Of a stretch of DNA of 64,000 nucleotides, positions 11,809 through 22,273 are shown in pieces (position 1 is the first letter of the stretch; each line of letters starts with the position of its first letter). This DNA is from Palaemon carinicauda. Taxonomy: Eukaryota; Arthropoda; Malacostraca; Decapoda; Palaemonidae. Below the pieces are notes generated by a model that did not search any database, was not told the DNA's origin, and was given only the letters and a program-made list of their open reading frames with translations. Where the stretch lies: positions 10,848,659 to 10,912,658 of the forward strand of contig NC_090744.1 in assembly GCF_036898095.1 (NCBI RefSeq), read 5' to 3'. The position numbers and the translations under genes were made by a program.

Positions 11809-12629
11809 TCTATAAGCCTCCCAACCGAGCAACTTATGAGGCAGAGTATGGATAGAGATGTATGCAAATCCATTTCTTAGAATATCCATACTGTACATTA
11901 ACAGACACCATATCTGTATGGATATAAGATTTTCCCTAACCTTCTGTCAAGCTTCGGCAGAAACCTAACCTATCACCTGGTGTATCTTTTTCTCAAGTTG
12001 TTATAATGTCGGCAGTGGTCAAACTTTGGCTCCCTTTACCTGTGTAAACGCTTTGGCATTCGGGAATTAAACCAACCAGTTTGGTTTTAGGGACTTCCTG
12101 CTTCCTCATTTTAAGTCTCCTGTTAAGGAGAGAAGATTTGTGTATGTGAAGGAACGAATCAAAATTCCTAAGTACATAAACCAGAGTCCTTTAACTTTCT
12201 TCCTCAATTGTCGTACAAGTCTTAGGTTAAGGTGAAAGGGGCTTCTCAGTAGCCTGTCTGGTGAGCAGAGCCTACCTACCTCCTTGCAGTGACCTCCGCC
12301 ACCTTTTTATAAATATTGGCAGCCAAGTTCCAGCTCCTATTAAAGGACTCAAATTTGTATAGTTAGGAAAATTACAAATTACTAAAAACCATCTTGATTT
12401 TCAATTATTTTGTGCCTGAGGCTATAAAGGAAAACTAATTGATTAATATTAATTGAAAATTAAGTAATGAATTATGAATAATTGCTCACAGAATACTAAC
12501 CTTTGATAAAAATTAGGTACAGTATTTGCCTCGGAGTAATGCTTAGTATGCATGCAAGATACTTTTAATGCTAAGATCTCGACATTATTATTAGTTCTGA
12601 TTTACGTGTGATTTTTTATCTTATTTCAG

Positions 12630-13057
12630 GTCTCGACAGAGATGAAGCTTTGCAGAATCAGTGATGGAGTACCCAAGGCAAACAACGATATCAAAATTAT
12701 TAGCTGTTTATTGTGGAGGAAGATGGAAAAAGGACCTGTTTGCTACTACATAAAGACGACTTAGGAGAGATGGGGGTCATACTAACCCCATAGTCAGCAT
12801 AGAAGATAATGACAATGATGACATTGAAGACATATCAGCTGGACGCCCTTCGTCATCTCATCGAAAATCTATTGAGGAACAACTTTGCTGCCTCACTCTA
12901 CTCCACCGCCTGGTGGCATTTAGGAATATCTCAGGCTGATACATGTAAAGCAGGGGCATGACCTCTAAATCCGGATTTGCCACTACTGATGCTATTGTCT
13001 TGTACAGTTTTAGAGTGAATATCCTCGAGACAACCACTTTACATTTCTCTATTAAAG
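12630..13057 (+). other. exon-like block bounded by splice consensus (unit 1)
   Basis: A strong acceptor (TTTTTTATCTTATTTCAG) ends at 12629 and a strong donor (AAAG/GTAAGT) lies at 13057/13058. Plus-strand frames inside read KRTCLLLHKDDLGEMG and, shifted, IVSIEDNDNDDIEDISAGRPSSSH, both interrupted by stops. It may be an exon of a captured gene or of a transposon, now decayed. The same block with the same signals lies in units 2 and 3. I do not recognise the protein. Confidence 0.4.
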
Positions 13058-13589
13058 GTAAGTAGGATTTGAATACTATGACCAGTAAACTCAGTAAACT
13101 ACTAATTCTGTAGACTGCTAAGCTTCTTAAAAGTGATTGTAATGATAAATTCTATTAGGTCTGGGTATTATGTAGGTTAGCTTATGCAGGGAATCTGCAT
13201 TTATGAAAATGATAAACCCCGGCCAGCATATCTGTTAAACTGAGGTACAGCTGTATTTAGAATGGTAAACGTGTTATATTAGTTTAACGAACAGCAAAAT
13301 GCAGTAAAGCATGCAATCATAGATATAAATAATTAACATAACAAAGGAAGATCAGCTCTGGGATTTCAAAAACAAGTGAAATCAAAATAATTCGAGAAAT
13401 CGATCAATTGACTTGTGATTAGGACTCAGTACCCTCGGGAGGAACTAAATTCCCCACAGCTACTGTGGCAAATCTAAGAGCTTCTAAAGGTTTTAGGTAG
13501 CAGTTATATACCTTAGACATTTGCTGGTGATATTAAATAATGTAAAAATTTGTTAGATAATGAATTAAATCTGGCTAAATCATTTTTAA

Positions 13590-14300
13590 AACTATTTGTT
13601 CTTACATGAATACAAAGCATTGTCCCTTTATAAAAAGTATGATTTCAGCTGGCCAGGGCACCAGCCACCCATTGAAGATACTACCGCTAGAGAGTTATTG
13701 GGTCCTTTGACTGGCCAGACCGTACTACATTGGATCCTTCTCCCTAGTTACGGCTCATTTTCCTTTTGCCTAAGCATACACTGAATAGTCTGCCCTATTC
13801 TTTACATATTTTCTGTCCTCATACACATGACAACATCAAGATTACCAAACAATTCTTCTTTGCTCAAGGGGTTAACTACTACAATGTAATTGTTCAGCGG
13901 CTACTTTCGTTTTGGTAAGGGTAGAAGAGACTCTTTAGCTATGGTAAGCAGCTCTTCTAGAAGGACACTCCAAAGTCAAACCATTGTTCTCTGGTCTTGG
14001 ACAGTGCCATAGGCTGTGTACCTTGGTTTTCCACTGTCTTGAATTAGAGTTCTCTTGCTTAAGGGTACACTCAGGCACAGTATTCTATCTTATTTCTCTT
14101 CCTCTTGTTTTGTTAAAGTTTTTATAGTTTATATAGGAAATATTTATCTTAGTATTGTTACTGTTCTTAAAATATTCTATTTTTCCTTGTTTTCTTTCCT
14201 CGCTGGGCCATTTTCCCTGTTGGAGCCCCTAGACTTATAGCATCCTGCTTTTCTTACTAGGGTTGTAGCTTAGCAAGTAATAATAATACTAATAATAATA
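13590..14300 (-). repeat. (TTA)n-tailed dispersed repeat, unit 1
   Basis: Reverse-orientation, near full-length copy. It runs from the GCTGGCCAGGGCACCAGCC and ACTGGCCAGAC blocks, through the GGTAAGGGTAGAAGAGACTC and CCATTGTTCTCTGGTCTTGG blocks, to GGAGCCCCTAGACTTATA..CCTAGTAGGGTTGTAGCTTAGC-like sequence and a short TAATAATAATACTAATAATAATA tail. The forward version is at 36471-37080. A second truncated start (the GAGTTCTCTTGCTT block) follows at 14308, joined to gag sequence. Non-coding. Confidence 0.85.
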
Positions 14301-14307
14301 GGGGTAG

Positions 14308-15590
14308 AGTTCTCTTGCTTGAGGGTACACTCAGGCACAATATTCTATCTTATTTCTCTTCGTTCACCGACGACTCGCCACTCTCCAAGAGTGAAAGGCA
14401 AACGACAATCAACCTTGAACTGCTCATTGCTCGCCAACTCGCTGATCGCTGCCTTAGACAATTGTCAAACGACAGACAGGAACCAGCCCCCAATCATCGT
14501 CAACATTCACCAGAACGACACCACTCTAATGAACGTCGCCGTTCACGGGAAGAGAAGCCCCCAAACGCAGGACATTGCATTCGCCGGGGAGGGCGGAAAA
14601 AGGCAAGATATCTAAGGAGCAGGAGTTAAAAGTTCCGAAGGACCCCCTTCATGGCCGATTCCTTTTCCTAGGAAGGAAACAACAGCACAGCAGCTTTCCT
14701 CGAGAGCATCTTCGACAGCAGATAAGACTTTTTGCTGAGGCCCTCTACGTCGTTCCCTTCAGGTAAACTTTCTGATATTGCCGCTATTGGTCAGGAGTCA
14801 TGGTTTGGAGCCTTAGTTAGGTCTGCCATGCAAGCCTTCGTGACAGGTATCCCACCTGCTCGTCCATAGGAAACTGCTAGGATCCCCCTGGAGTTCTACG
14901 GACCCGAGGCGAAAATCCATGATTCCTTCCCACTGAGAAACTTCGTTTTCTTTCTCTCCCTGGAAGCAGAAAAGAGGAGTCCCTGATGAGTTAGTCTCAT
15001 CCAGGGTCAAGCTGACCCCTGTCAGGACATCCAAGGGAAGATTGTGTCATTGTGCCCGTTCCTCCTCATCCTCTTGTTTCACAGCTAGCAGTCCTGGTGG
15101 AAGTTTCGTGCAGGGAAGACTCCTTATCTGACTCTTTTTGGCCCTCTCCCACCGAGGAGGTCTCTCAAGTACTCAGGGTAATCTCGAAACCCGTGGGAGA
15201 TACAATCCTTCCCCTTACAGATGACCAACATAAGGGTGTTCCACCAAAACTATCTGTGCTAGAGACCTGCTTCCCTCCAAGGAAAGAGGACTCTAAGACA
15301 CTGCCCAAATCCTCATCGAGGATTACAAGACCTGCAGAGGGGTCAGGCAGTCTTCATTCAGCTACTTCAACAACGACTGTGACCCAACCCGAGGTGATGT
15401 CTAGGGGGTTGAAGACAGCGCCTTCGCTGCTAGTCCTACATCAGAAACTCCCGCAGGTTCAACAAGACCGCATCAGTCTCCGTCGAATCCAAGCTCTTCA
15501 GGAACAGCCAGATCCAAGGTCCTTCGGCACTAGGTATCTCCCTTTCTCTGGTTCTTTTCAGGATCTGAGAAAAAGATTGTCCTCATAAGG
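14308..15590 (+). pseudogene. DIRS-type gag relic (unit 1)
   Basis: A chain of open stretches in shifting frames (14315-14629, 14575-14766, 15052-15588) rich in Ser, Pro, Arg and Glu. The last, 178 residues, contains TDDQHKGVPPKLSVLETC and ends SGSFQDLRKRLSS. The position before RNase H and recombinase sequence, and the composition, suggest retrotransposon gag. No reverse-transcriptase palm motif follows, so gag appears to have been joined to the RNase H region by an internal deletion. Frameshifts make it non-functional. Confidence 0.5.
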
Positions 15591-15599
15591 AGGTTGCAA

Positions 15600-15800
15600 G
15601 ATGAGGATCTCATCCAGGGAGTCAGTCTCCTTGGTTCTTCCATGATTTGATTTCTCCCTCCAGATGCATCAAAGAAAAGGGGGAAGGCATGCTGTACCAC
15701 TCAGCCTCTGGGCTGTGGTCAGGGCCCGAATGTGACCACCTCTTAAACCTCTCGGAGATGAGAGCAACCTTCCTGCGGGCAAGAGGTAACACCCCACTCT
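15600..15800 (+). pseudogene. DIRS-type RNase H relic (unit 1)
   Basis: The plus strand reads a DASKK block (usual DASKxGWGA) near 15663, then ASGLWSGPECDH and NLSEMRATFL. This is the expected order for the first catalytic Asp and the Glu helix of the RNase H domain in DIRS and related pol proteins. Adjacent blocks are in different frames. The reverse-transcriptase palm expected upstream (LDLKDAYFHVP, YxDD) is not found. Confidence 0.55.
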
Positions 15801-16599
15801 GAGGGGAAAGAACTCAGTTTGAGCTCCGGCTCGTTTCTTGTATAAAGCCCATGTCCACCTTCATGGGCTGAGAATCGGGGATGGGAAACAGAGTACTGCC
15901 AAGAGGATCACCTGTAGGTGCTGGAACTCTCCTATCTGTTGTGGGGAGAATCACTAACTAGGGCAGCAGATGTTGATCATGTCTTTCCTGTCTTTGGAAA
16001 AGACTTCCTTCTCCCTTTGGTCTCCCCTTCGGAGGATTCTTCCAGCGAAGAGAGACATTAACCCACTCCCCTGCTGTTGTAGTAGTTCTTCCACCAGCCA
16101 CTATGCAGCAATCTTCTTGCTTACTCGAAGGTTCGCTGACATCGGTAGCAAATGGTAGCCTCCTTTTCTCATCTGTGAGAAAATCTTCCTTTTCCTGGTT
16201 GGTTTCCCCTTTTGGGGGATTCCTCCCACGAGAATTAGGTTCGCCCATTCTCTGCCATTGCCTTGCAGAGCAGGCCTAGACATTAGCAGTCTTGTCTCGT
16301 CAGAAGACTTATCTCATCTACTGACGTTGATCCTGAAAGATCCTATGGGAATTGGATTTATTTATTCCCCTCCTTTGATCTTCGGGAACAGGCCATCAGA
16401 CTCGTCTTGCCCAGCAGACTCATCCCGTCAGCAAGATTTTTGACTTGCCTAGCAGACTCGTCCCATCAGCAAGATTCGTCTTGCTCAGCACACTCTTCAT
16501 GCTTGTCGACTCATCTGCATCTCTCATTGGAGGTCTCGAGAGAACCCCCCTCGGCGACTCTAAACAGCCACACGTGAACATCTTTCACAAAGCAGTATC
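15801..16599 (+). pseudogene. unresolved DIRS pol linker (unit 1)
   Basis: Lies between the RNase H and recombinase relics. Frames are short (15970-16158, 16258-16443) and Ser/Leu-rich. A repeated CCCAGCAGACTCGTC-type phrase (about 16410-16490) occurs three times in variant form. I see no catalytic motif. Confidence 0.35.
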
Positions 16600-17440
16600 T
16601 TCACGATTTCATGCCTGGAGACTGTCCAACTCTTCCTCTCCCAGGGAGTTTCTCCCGTAACAAGTTGCAAAGAGAATGTCTGGATATCTGGATACATTTT
16701 TGGATTCGGCCAATCCAGGCTAAGTGGACTGTAAGTTGGTATCAGGGATGAGGTATCCCTCCCCTCAATACCACTATGACAGCATTAGCGTGTTCCTCGG
16801 TTACCTTCGGGAGGAAAACTTCTTGGTCTCAACAAGGCAAGGCCACTACTAGTCCTTGAGCCTCGCCTTCAGATCGGAAGGAATTAACCTCTCCACGTTG
16901 GCACTGCCCCTCATACGGAGTTTCAAGCCGACGGACCCTTAGTTAGAAAGGAGACCTCGTTCCATGACTCCAAGCAACAGAGAGGTCTAGACCTTGATGA
17001 CAGGTCTCCCGCTCGTTGGCTTCCGCCAAGAGAGTCGATGAACCCAATGGGACACCCTTAATATCTCATTTACAACGATTTGCCAAGTAATGCTTGACCT
17101 AGTTTCTGGTAGCTCAGATTTCAGAATCCAAACCCTTCGGTGTGAGAGTCCTTCGCAACATCACCAATGATCCAGATCACCGGTTACTATGCCAAAGAGA
17201 AACTATAGGCCATTCCTCAAGGAATCTACGAGAGCTCGCTCCAAGTGTCTACCCTCTTCATCAGCATGGTTAAGGTCAAGAGGAGGATCACGAAGAACAC
17301 CATATCTGCCGGGATTCACTAGGTTATTGACTTCGCTCTGAATCCATATCCTCCTCCGACACTTGGACCCAGAGCACAAGACATCAGGGGCATTGCTACG
17401 TCCCTGGCGTTCAAGGTAGTATTGGGAATGTCTTGGTAAT
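16600..17440 (+). pseudogene. DIRS tyrosine recombinase relic (unit 1)
   Basis: Broken plus-strand frames contain FHAWRLS, then QAKWTVSWYQ (family: AKWxxFxxWC), LASAKRVDE with the first catalytic Arg, DPDHRLLCQ (family: DPDRLLCPVRA), and RAQDIRGIATSLAFK at 17371. In the last block the catalytic His of HDxRG is replaced by Gln (codon 17377-17379). Together with many stops this makes it inactive. It is the most 3' coding part of a DIRS element on the plus strand. Confidence 0.75.
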
Positions 17441-17499
17441 CTACTAACTCCCCCTCCCCCTGCTAACTAGCAGGTAGGTGGTTAACCCTCGCTAAATGT

Positions 17500-17940
17500 C
17501 TAATGGCTCATCTTTCAGCTTCGCCGAAAGTAATACCCCTATAAATAGCTACAGGTTTGTGTTAGGAAAAATACAAATTACTCTCAAATTTTGAAATTTG
17601 TAATTTTTACATAAATACAAAGCATTGTCCCTTACTAGCCAAACTGCGACCCTGGGTGGAAAAGCAGAATGCTGCAACCCTAAGGATTCCAAGAGGGTAG
17701 GTAGCCCAGTGCCGAAAGGAAGTAAGGGAATAGTAAGTAAACTATATAGTATACTGTATAAGTATTGAGTAAAACTACATGAAACATTTTCGGATCAGTA
17801 ATAACATGTTGATAAATCAGTCATATATAAACTATAGAACAAGACATATTTGTTCCGACACAGATACAAACCTTCGCTATTTATAGGGTATTACTTTCGG
17901 CAATGCTGAAAGCCAGCCAAGACAATTTTAGGTAGGGATA
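17500..17940 (+). mobile_element. DIRS terminal inverted repeats around a dispersed-repeat scrap (unit 1)
   Basis: CGAAAGTAATACCCCTATAA (17533-17552) and its inverted partner in TTATAGGGTATTACTTTCGG (17881-17900) mark the end of one DIRS copy and the start of the next. A nearby self-complementary stretch at about 17570-17610 (CAAATTACTCTCAAATTTTG then AAATTTGTAATTTTT) looks like an internal complementary region. A fragment of the (TTA)n-tailed family (17636-17700, CAACCCTAAGGATTCC) lies between. Equivalent pairs occur in units 2 and 3. Confidence 0.6.
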
Positions 17941-18109
17941 ATTACCCCATCTGCTATTTAGCAGGAGGGGGTTGGGGTAGACTGGCTACCCTGCTCACTC
18001 ACACCTGTCGGTTGAGTAACCACTTTTACTTTTAGCTCGGTAGAGTGCAGACGTACCGTCTCTCTCCCATTAAACAAACTGTCTTGACTTTATTACTATT
18101 CCTTTTTCT

Positions 18110-18615
18110 TTTGTGTGTTTGGTTATTGTCTCGCTATGCGGACATGTCCAGATATTGAAGGCCGCCGTTGCGGTACCTTCATGTCGTCCGTGGAGACGAA
18201 CCCACACTCTTTTATGCCCGGTTTGCCGGGGAAGTCAGTGTTCGCAGGACAACACCTGTTCCGAGTGTAGGTAGTAGCCTCCCTTCCAGTGGGAGAGGTT
18301 TGCGCGTAAGAAGTAGTCTAAACGCGAATCTTCGCTTTTGGGATCTTCCTCGAAATTGAAGAAATCGCGGGCTTCTGCTTTCTCTATGCCAAAATCTCTG
18401 CCCAAAGCTAATTCTCAACCAGGCCCTTCTGGGGCACGGTAGAGCAGTAGTGCAGGGCTTGTGACTCCAGGTCAACCCTGTGGGATAGGCAACGGTGGCA
18501 GCTCCCCTAGTGAGTCGGTTCCTTCTCTTCCCCCAGGGAGTGCCTGTTCCTTTCCAGACCTTGTGTCTTTGTTGCCATCGCTGGGTGTCGATGGTCCCCC
18601 TTCAAAGGAAGTTCT
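18110..18615 (+). pseudogene. DIRS gag N-terminus (unit 1), cut by Tigger
   Basis: A plus-strand frame opens near ATG 18136 with CGTFMSSVE. After a frameshift it reads CPVCRGSQCSQDNTCSEC (18215-18268), a CxxC-x4-C-x5-CxxC cluster of the same spacing as the gag of the minus-strand element at 45.3 kb. Further on a Ser/Pro-rich frame runs to 18615, where homology to unit 3 stops abruptly at AAGTTCT and Tigger sequence begins. Confidence 0.62.
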
Positions 18616-19411
18616 GCTCAAAGATGGCGTGCGCCTTCTCGCAGATAATAGTTTCGGTGATGGTGTCGCCAACAATCTCTCTGTCCTTGATCCAGATTAG
18701 CAGAAGTCGTTCCATCTCTTCTATGATAGGGCTACGATGTTTTGAAATGATGGTGATCCCCTTAGAAGGTTTCACTGCTTTAATGGCTTCTTTCTGTTTC
18801 AAGATTGTCGAGATCGTCGACATATTTCGGCCATATTCTTTTGCAAGTTCACTCACGCGGACACCACGCTCATGCTTTTCAATAATTTCTTGCTTTACTT
18901 CTAAAGAAAGCATTTCCTTCTTCCTTTTCTTACCACTACCACTACCACTTGCGAAACTAAGCCTTTTAGGACCCATGCTTTACGTAAAAAACCGTAAAAG
19001 TATGTACTGTACCCAAAAAATCACGATTAAAATACAGTTACTGTAATAGCAGAATGCACAGCGCACAACCACACGAAGCCGACGAGAACAGAGGAATGAC
19101 CCAAGGCACGCTAATTGAGGGTCCCTCCGAGGTCGAAGTGCTGCCTTCTATCGGCGGAAATGAAAAATACATCCGGCGCTATGAGTACCGTCTACGCGTA
19201 TGGATATTGTTTACTTCGGGTGTAGAGTAGGAACGTGTTCGAAATGTACTTCGCGTGTCGAAAAATTCGGATACAACCGGTACGACGAAAATTGCTTACA
19301 TCGTGTGTCGAAATAAAATTCGGGTGTAGAGTCGAAAATTTGCTCGAATTTTACTTCGGATGTTGGAAAATTCGGATGTACTGTAGATACGTTTGTGTGT
19401 AGAGGTTCCGT
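18616..19411 (-). mobile_element. truncated Tigger/pogo transposon, 5' end (unit 1/2 junction)
   Basis: The minus-strand frame 18976-18602 (124 residues) starts MGPKRLSFASGSGSGKKRKK and continues with a CENP-B-type helix-turn-helix: LSLEVKQEIIEKHERGV, then VSELAKEYGRNMSTISTIL, then MERLLLIWIKDRE. It breaks at about residue 121 where DIRS gag DNA begins, so the last residues are foreign. Upstream, 18977-19411 has repeated CGAANTT/ACACCCGAA words typical of Tigger 5' ends, and the end abuts TATGTCGGC of the next unit. The DDE catalytic domain is missing. Confidence 0.82.
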
Positions 19412-19496
19412 TGTATGTCGGCTGCAAATACGACGTGATCTTGCTTGACAATTTTGGGTCCAACAAGCCTCAAGAGATAATAAAAGTATGCTTTGT

Positions 19497-19715
19497 TCAT
19501 CCTGTGGTAGTTTTAGAATTCTTCAATTCACGTAATATACAGATAATACATATTACTGCAACAGTTAGAAAATTTCTTGGTGCCATGATGATATCAGCTG
19601 ATCGGTTTCGTTTAACTTTTTCCCATTTGCTCCTCGAACTGTGATATTGTAGTGTGACGCTACAACACTTTCGCTCGCTTTCATCAGCTGAAGGTTGGCG
19701 AAAACCTCGGACCAT
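19497..19715 (-). pseudogene. Harbinger-like fragment (unit 2)
   Basis: The 72-residue frame matches the unit 1 fragment up to ELKNSKT and then ends early. Unit 1 has ACTTACCAC where this copy has ACTACCAC on the minus strand, a one-base loss that shifts the frame into a stop. The left end of the element is replaced by Tigger. Confidence 0.5.
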
Positions 19716-20496
19716 AATTGACTAGTGTGATTCCTCTATAAGCCTCCCAACCGAGCAACTTATGAGGCAGAGTATGGATAGAGATGTATGCAAATCCATT
19801 TCTTAGAATATCCATACTGTACATTAACAGACACCATATCTGTATGGATATAAGATTTTCCCTAACCTTCTGTCAAGCTTTGGCAGAAACCTAACCTATC
19901 ACCTGGCGCATCTTTTTCTCAAGTTGTTATAATGTCGGCAGTGGTCAAACTTCGGCTCCCTTTACCTGTGTAAACGCTTTGGCATCCGGGAATTAAACCA
20001 ACCAGTTTGGTTATAGGGACTTCCTGCTTCCTCATTTTAAGTCTCTTGTTAAGGAAAGAAGATTTGTGTATGTGAAGGAACGAATCAAAATTCCTAAGTA
20101 CATTAACCAGTCCTTTTACTTTCTTCCTCAATTGTCCTACAAGTCCTAGGTTAAGGTCAAAGGGGCTTCTCAGTAGCCTGTCTGGTGAGCGAAGCCTACC
20201 TGCCTCCTTGCAGGGACTGCCGCCACCTTTTTATAAATATTGGCAGCCAAGTTCCAGCTCCTATTAAAGGGCTCAAGTTTGTAAGAAAACAGTAATTGAT
20301 TAATATTAATTGAAAATTGAGTACAGTAATGAATTATGAATAATTTCTCACAGAATACTAATCTTTGATAAAAATTAGGTACAGTACAGTATTTGCCTCA
20401 GTGTAATGCTTAGTATGCATGCAAGATACTTTCAATGCTAAGATCTCGACATTATTATTAGTTCTGATTTACGTGTGATTTTTTATCTTATTTCAG

Positions 20497-20921
20497 GTCT
20501 CGACAGAGATGAAGCTTTGCAGAATCAGTAATGGAGTACCCAAGGCAAACAACGATATCAAAATTATTAGCCGTTTATGGAGGAAGATGGAAGAAGGACC
20601 TGTTTGCTACTACATAAAGACGACTTAGGAGAGATGTGGTTCATGCTAACCCCATTGTCAGCATTGAAGATAATGACAATGATGCCTTTGTAGACATATC
20701 AGACGGACGCCCTTCGTCATCTCATCGAAAATCTATTGAGGAAGAACTTTGCTGCCTCACTCTACTCCACTACCTTGTGGCATTTAGGAATATCTCAGGC
20801 TGATACACGTAAAGCAGGGGCATGACCTCTAAATCCGGATTTGCCACTACTGATGCTGTTGAGTTGTACAGTTTTAGAGTGAATATCCTCGAGACAACCA
20901 CTTTACATTTCTCTATTAAAG
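20497..20921 (+). other. exon-like block (unit 2)
   Basis: Same acceptor (TTATTTCAG ending 20496) and donor (AAAG/GTAAGA at 20921/20922) as in unit 1. Internal small differences again leave no intact frame. Confidence 0.4.
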
Positions 20922-21090
20922 GTAAGAAGGATTTGATTACTTCTGACCAGTAAACTACTAATTCTGTAGACTGCTAAGCTTCTTAAAAGTGATTGTAATA
21001 ATAAATTCTATTAGGTCTGGGTATTGTGTAGGTTAGCTTATGCAGGGAATCTGCATTTATGAAAATGGTAGACCCTGGCCAGCATATCTG

Positions 21091-21396
21091 TTAACCCTTT
21101 TACCCCTAGGCTCTGGAAATTTTCAATCCTTAACCCCCAAGGGGTTATTTTTTCCCCAGCACATTTTGCAGTATATTTTTTTTAAATTGCTCTTGCAGCC
21201 TTAATTTTTGTCATAGGAAGGTCAGGTTAGTCTCATTCTCTTGGAAAATGCCTGAATTTTCTCAAAAAATTATCAAAAATATGAAAAAAAATTTTTTATA
21301 GCATATTTTTGCAAGGACGTACTGGTACGTCCATGGGGGTAAAGGGATAAGTTTTGTGAAACGTACCAGTACGTCATTTGGGGGTAAAAGGGTTAA
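21091..21396. mobile_element. TTAA-flanked MITE, copy B, present only in unit 2
   Basis: A 298-bp element (21095-21392) between TTAA duplicates at 21091-21094 and 21393-21396. Ends are CCCTTTTACCCC and GGGGTAAAAGGG. Near the right end is the hairpin GGACGTACTGGTACGTCC (21314-21331). Units 1 and 3 have a single TTAA at the matching point (13235-13238 and 29114-29117), with otherwise matching flanks, so both empty and filled states are visible. Confidence 0.95.
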
Positions 21397-21554
21397 ACTG
21401 AGGTACAGCTGTATTTAGAATGGTAAACGTGTTACATTAGTTTAACGAACAGTTGTTTGCTGGTTGGATTTGCTCTCGTCAAATAATGTTTGTGATATTA
21501 AGTAATGTAAAAATCTGCTAGGTAATGAATTAAATCTGGCTAAATCTTTTTTAA

Positions 21555-22270
21555 AACTATTTGTTCTTACATGAATACAAAGCATTGTCCCTTAATAAAA
21601 AGTATGATTTAAGCTGGCCAGGGCACCAGCCACCCATTGAAGATACTACTGCTAGAGAGTTATTGGGTCCTTTGACTGGCCAGACAGTACTACATTGGAT
21701 CCTTCTCCCTAGTTACGGCTCATTTTCCTTTTGCCTAAACATACACTGAATAGTCTGCCCTATTCTTTACATATTTTCTGTCCTCATACACCTGACAACA
21801 TCAAGATTACCAAACCATTCTTCTTTGCTCAAGGGGTTAACTACTACAATGTAATTGTTCAGCGGCTACTTTCGTTTTGGTAAGGGTAGAAGAGACTCTT
21901 TAGCTATGGTAAGCAGCTCTTCTAGAAGGACACTCCAAAGTCAAACCATTGTTCTCTGGTCTTGGACAGTGCCATAGGCTGTGTACCTTGGTTTTCCACT
22001 GTCTTGAATTAGAGTTCTCTTGCTTAAGGGTACACTCAGGCACAGTATTCTATCTTATTTCTCTTCCTCTTGTTTTGTTTAAAGTTTTTATAGTTTATAT
22101 AGGAAATATTTATCTTAGTATTGTTACTGTTCTTAAAATATTCTATTTTTCCTTGTTTTCTTTCCTTGCTGGGCCATTTTCCCTGTTGGAGCCCCTAGAC
22201 TTATATCATCCTGCTTTTCCTACTAGGGTTGTAGCTTAGCAAGTAATAATAATACTAATAATAATAGGGG
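21555..22270 (-). repeat. (TTA)n-tailed dispersed repeat, unit 2
   Basis: Nearly identical to the unit 1 copy at 13590-14300, including the short TAATAATAATACTAATAATAATA tail and the following truncated second start. Confidence 0.85.
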
Positions 22271-22273
22271 TAG

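Noticed and set aside
13235..13238. Excision footprint of a MITE in unit 1
   Set aside because: The site reads as a plain single TTAA with uninterrupted flanks, and piggyBac-type elements excise precisely. Never inserted is simpler than inserted and lost in two units.
18459..19046. Plus-strand 183-residue frame (and its copy at 26459)
   Set aside because: It runs antisense to the Tigger helix-turn-helix frame, which has clear family motifs. The plus-strand reading is a shadow.
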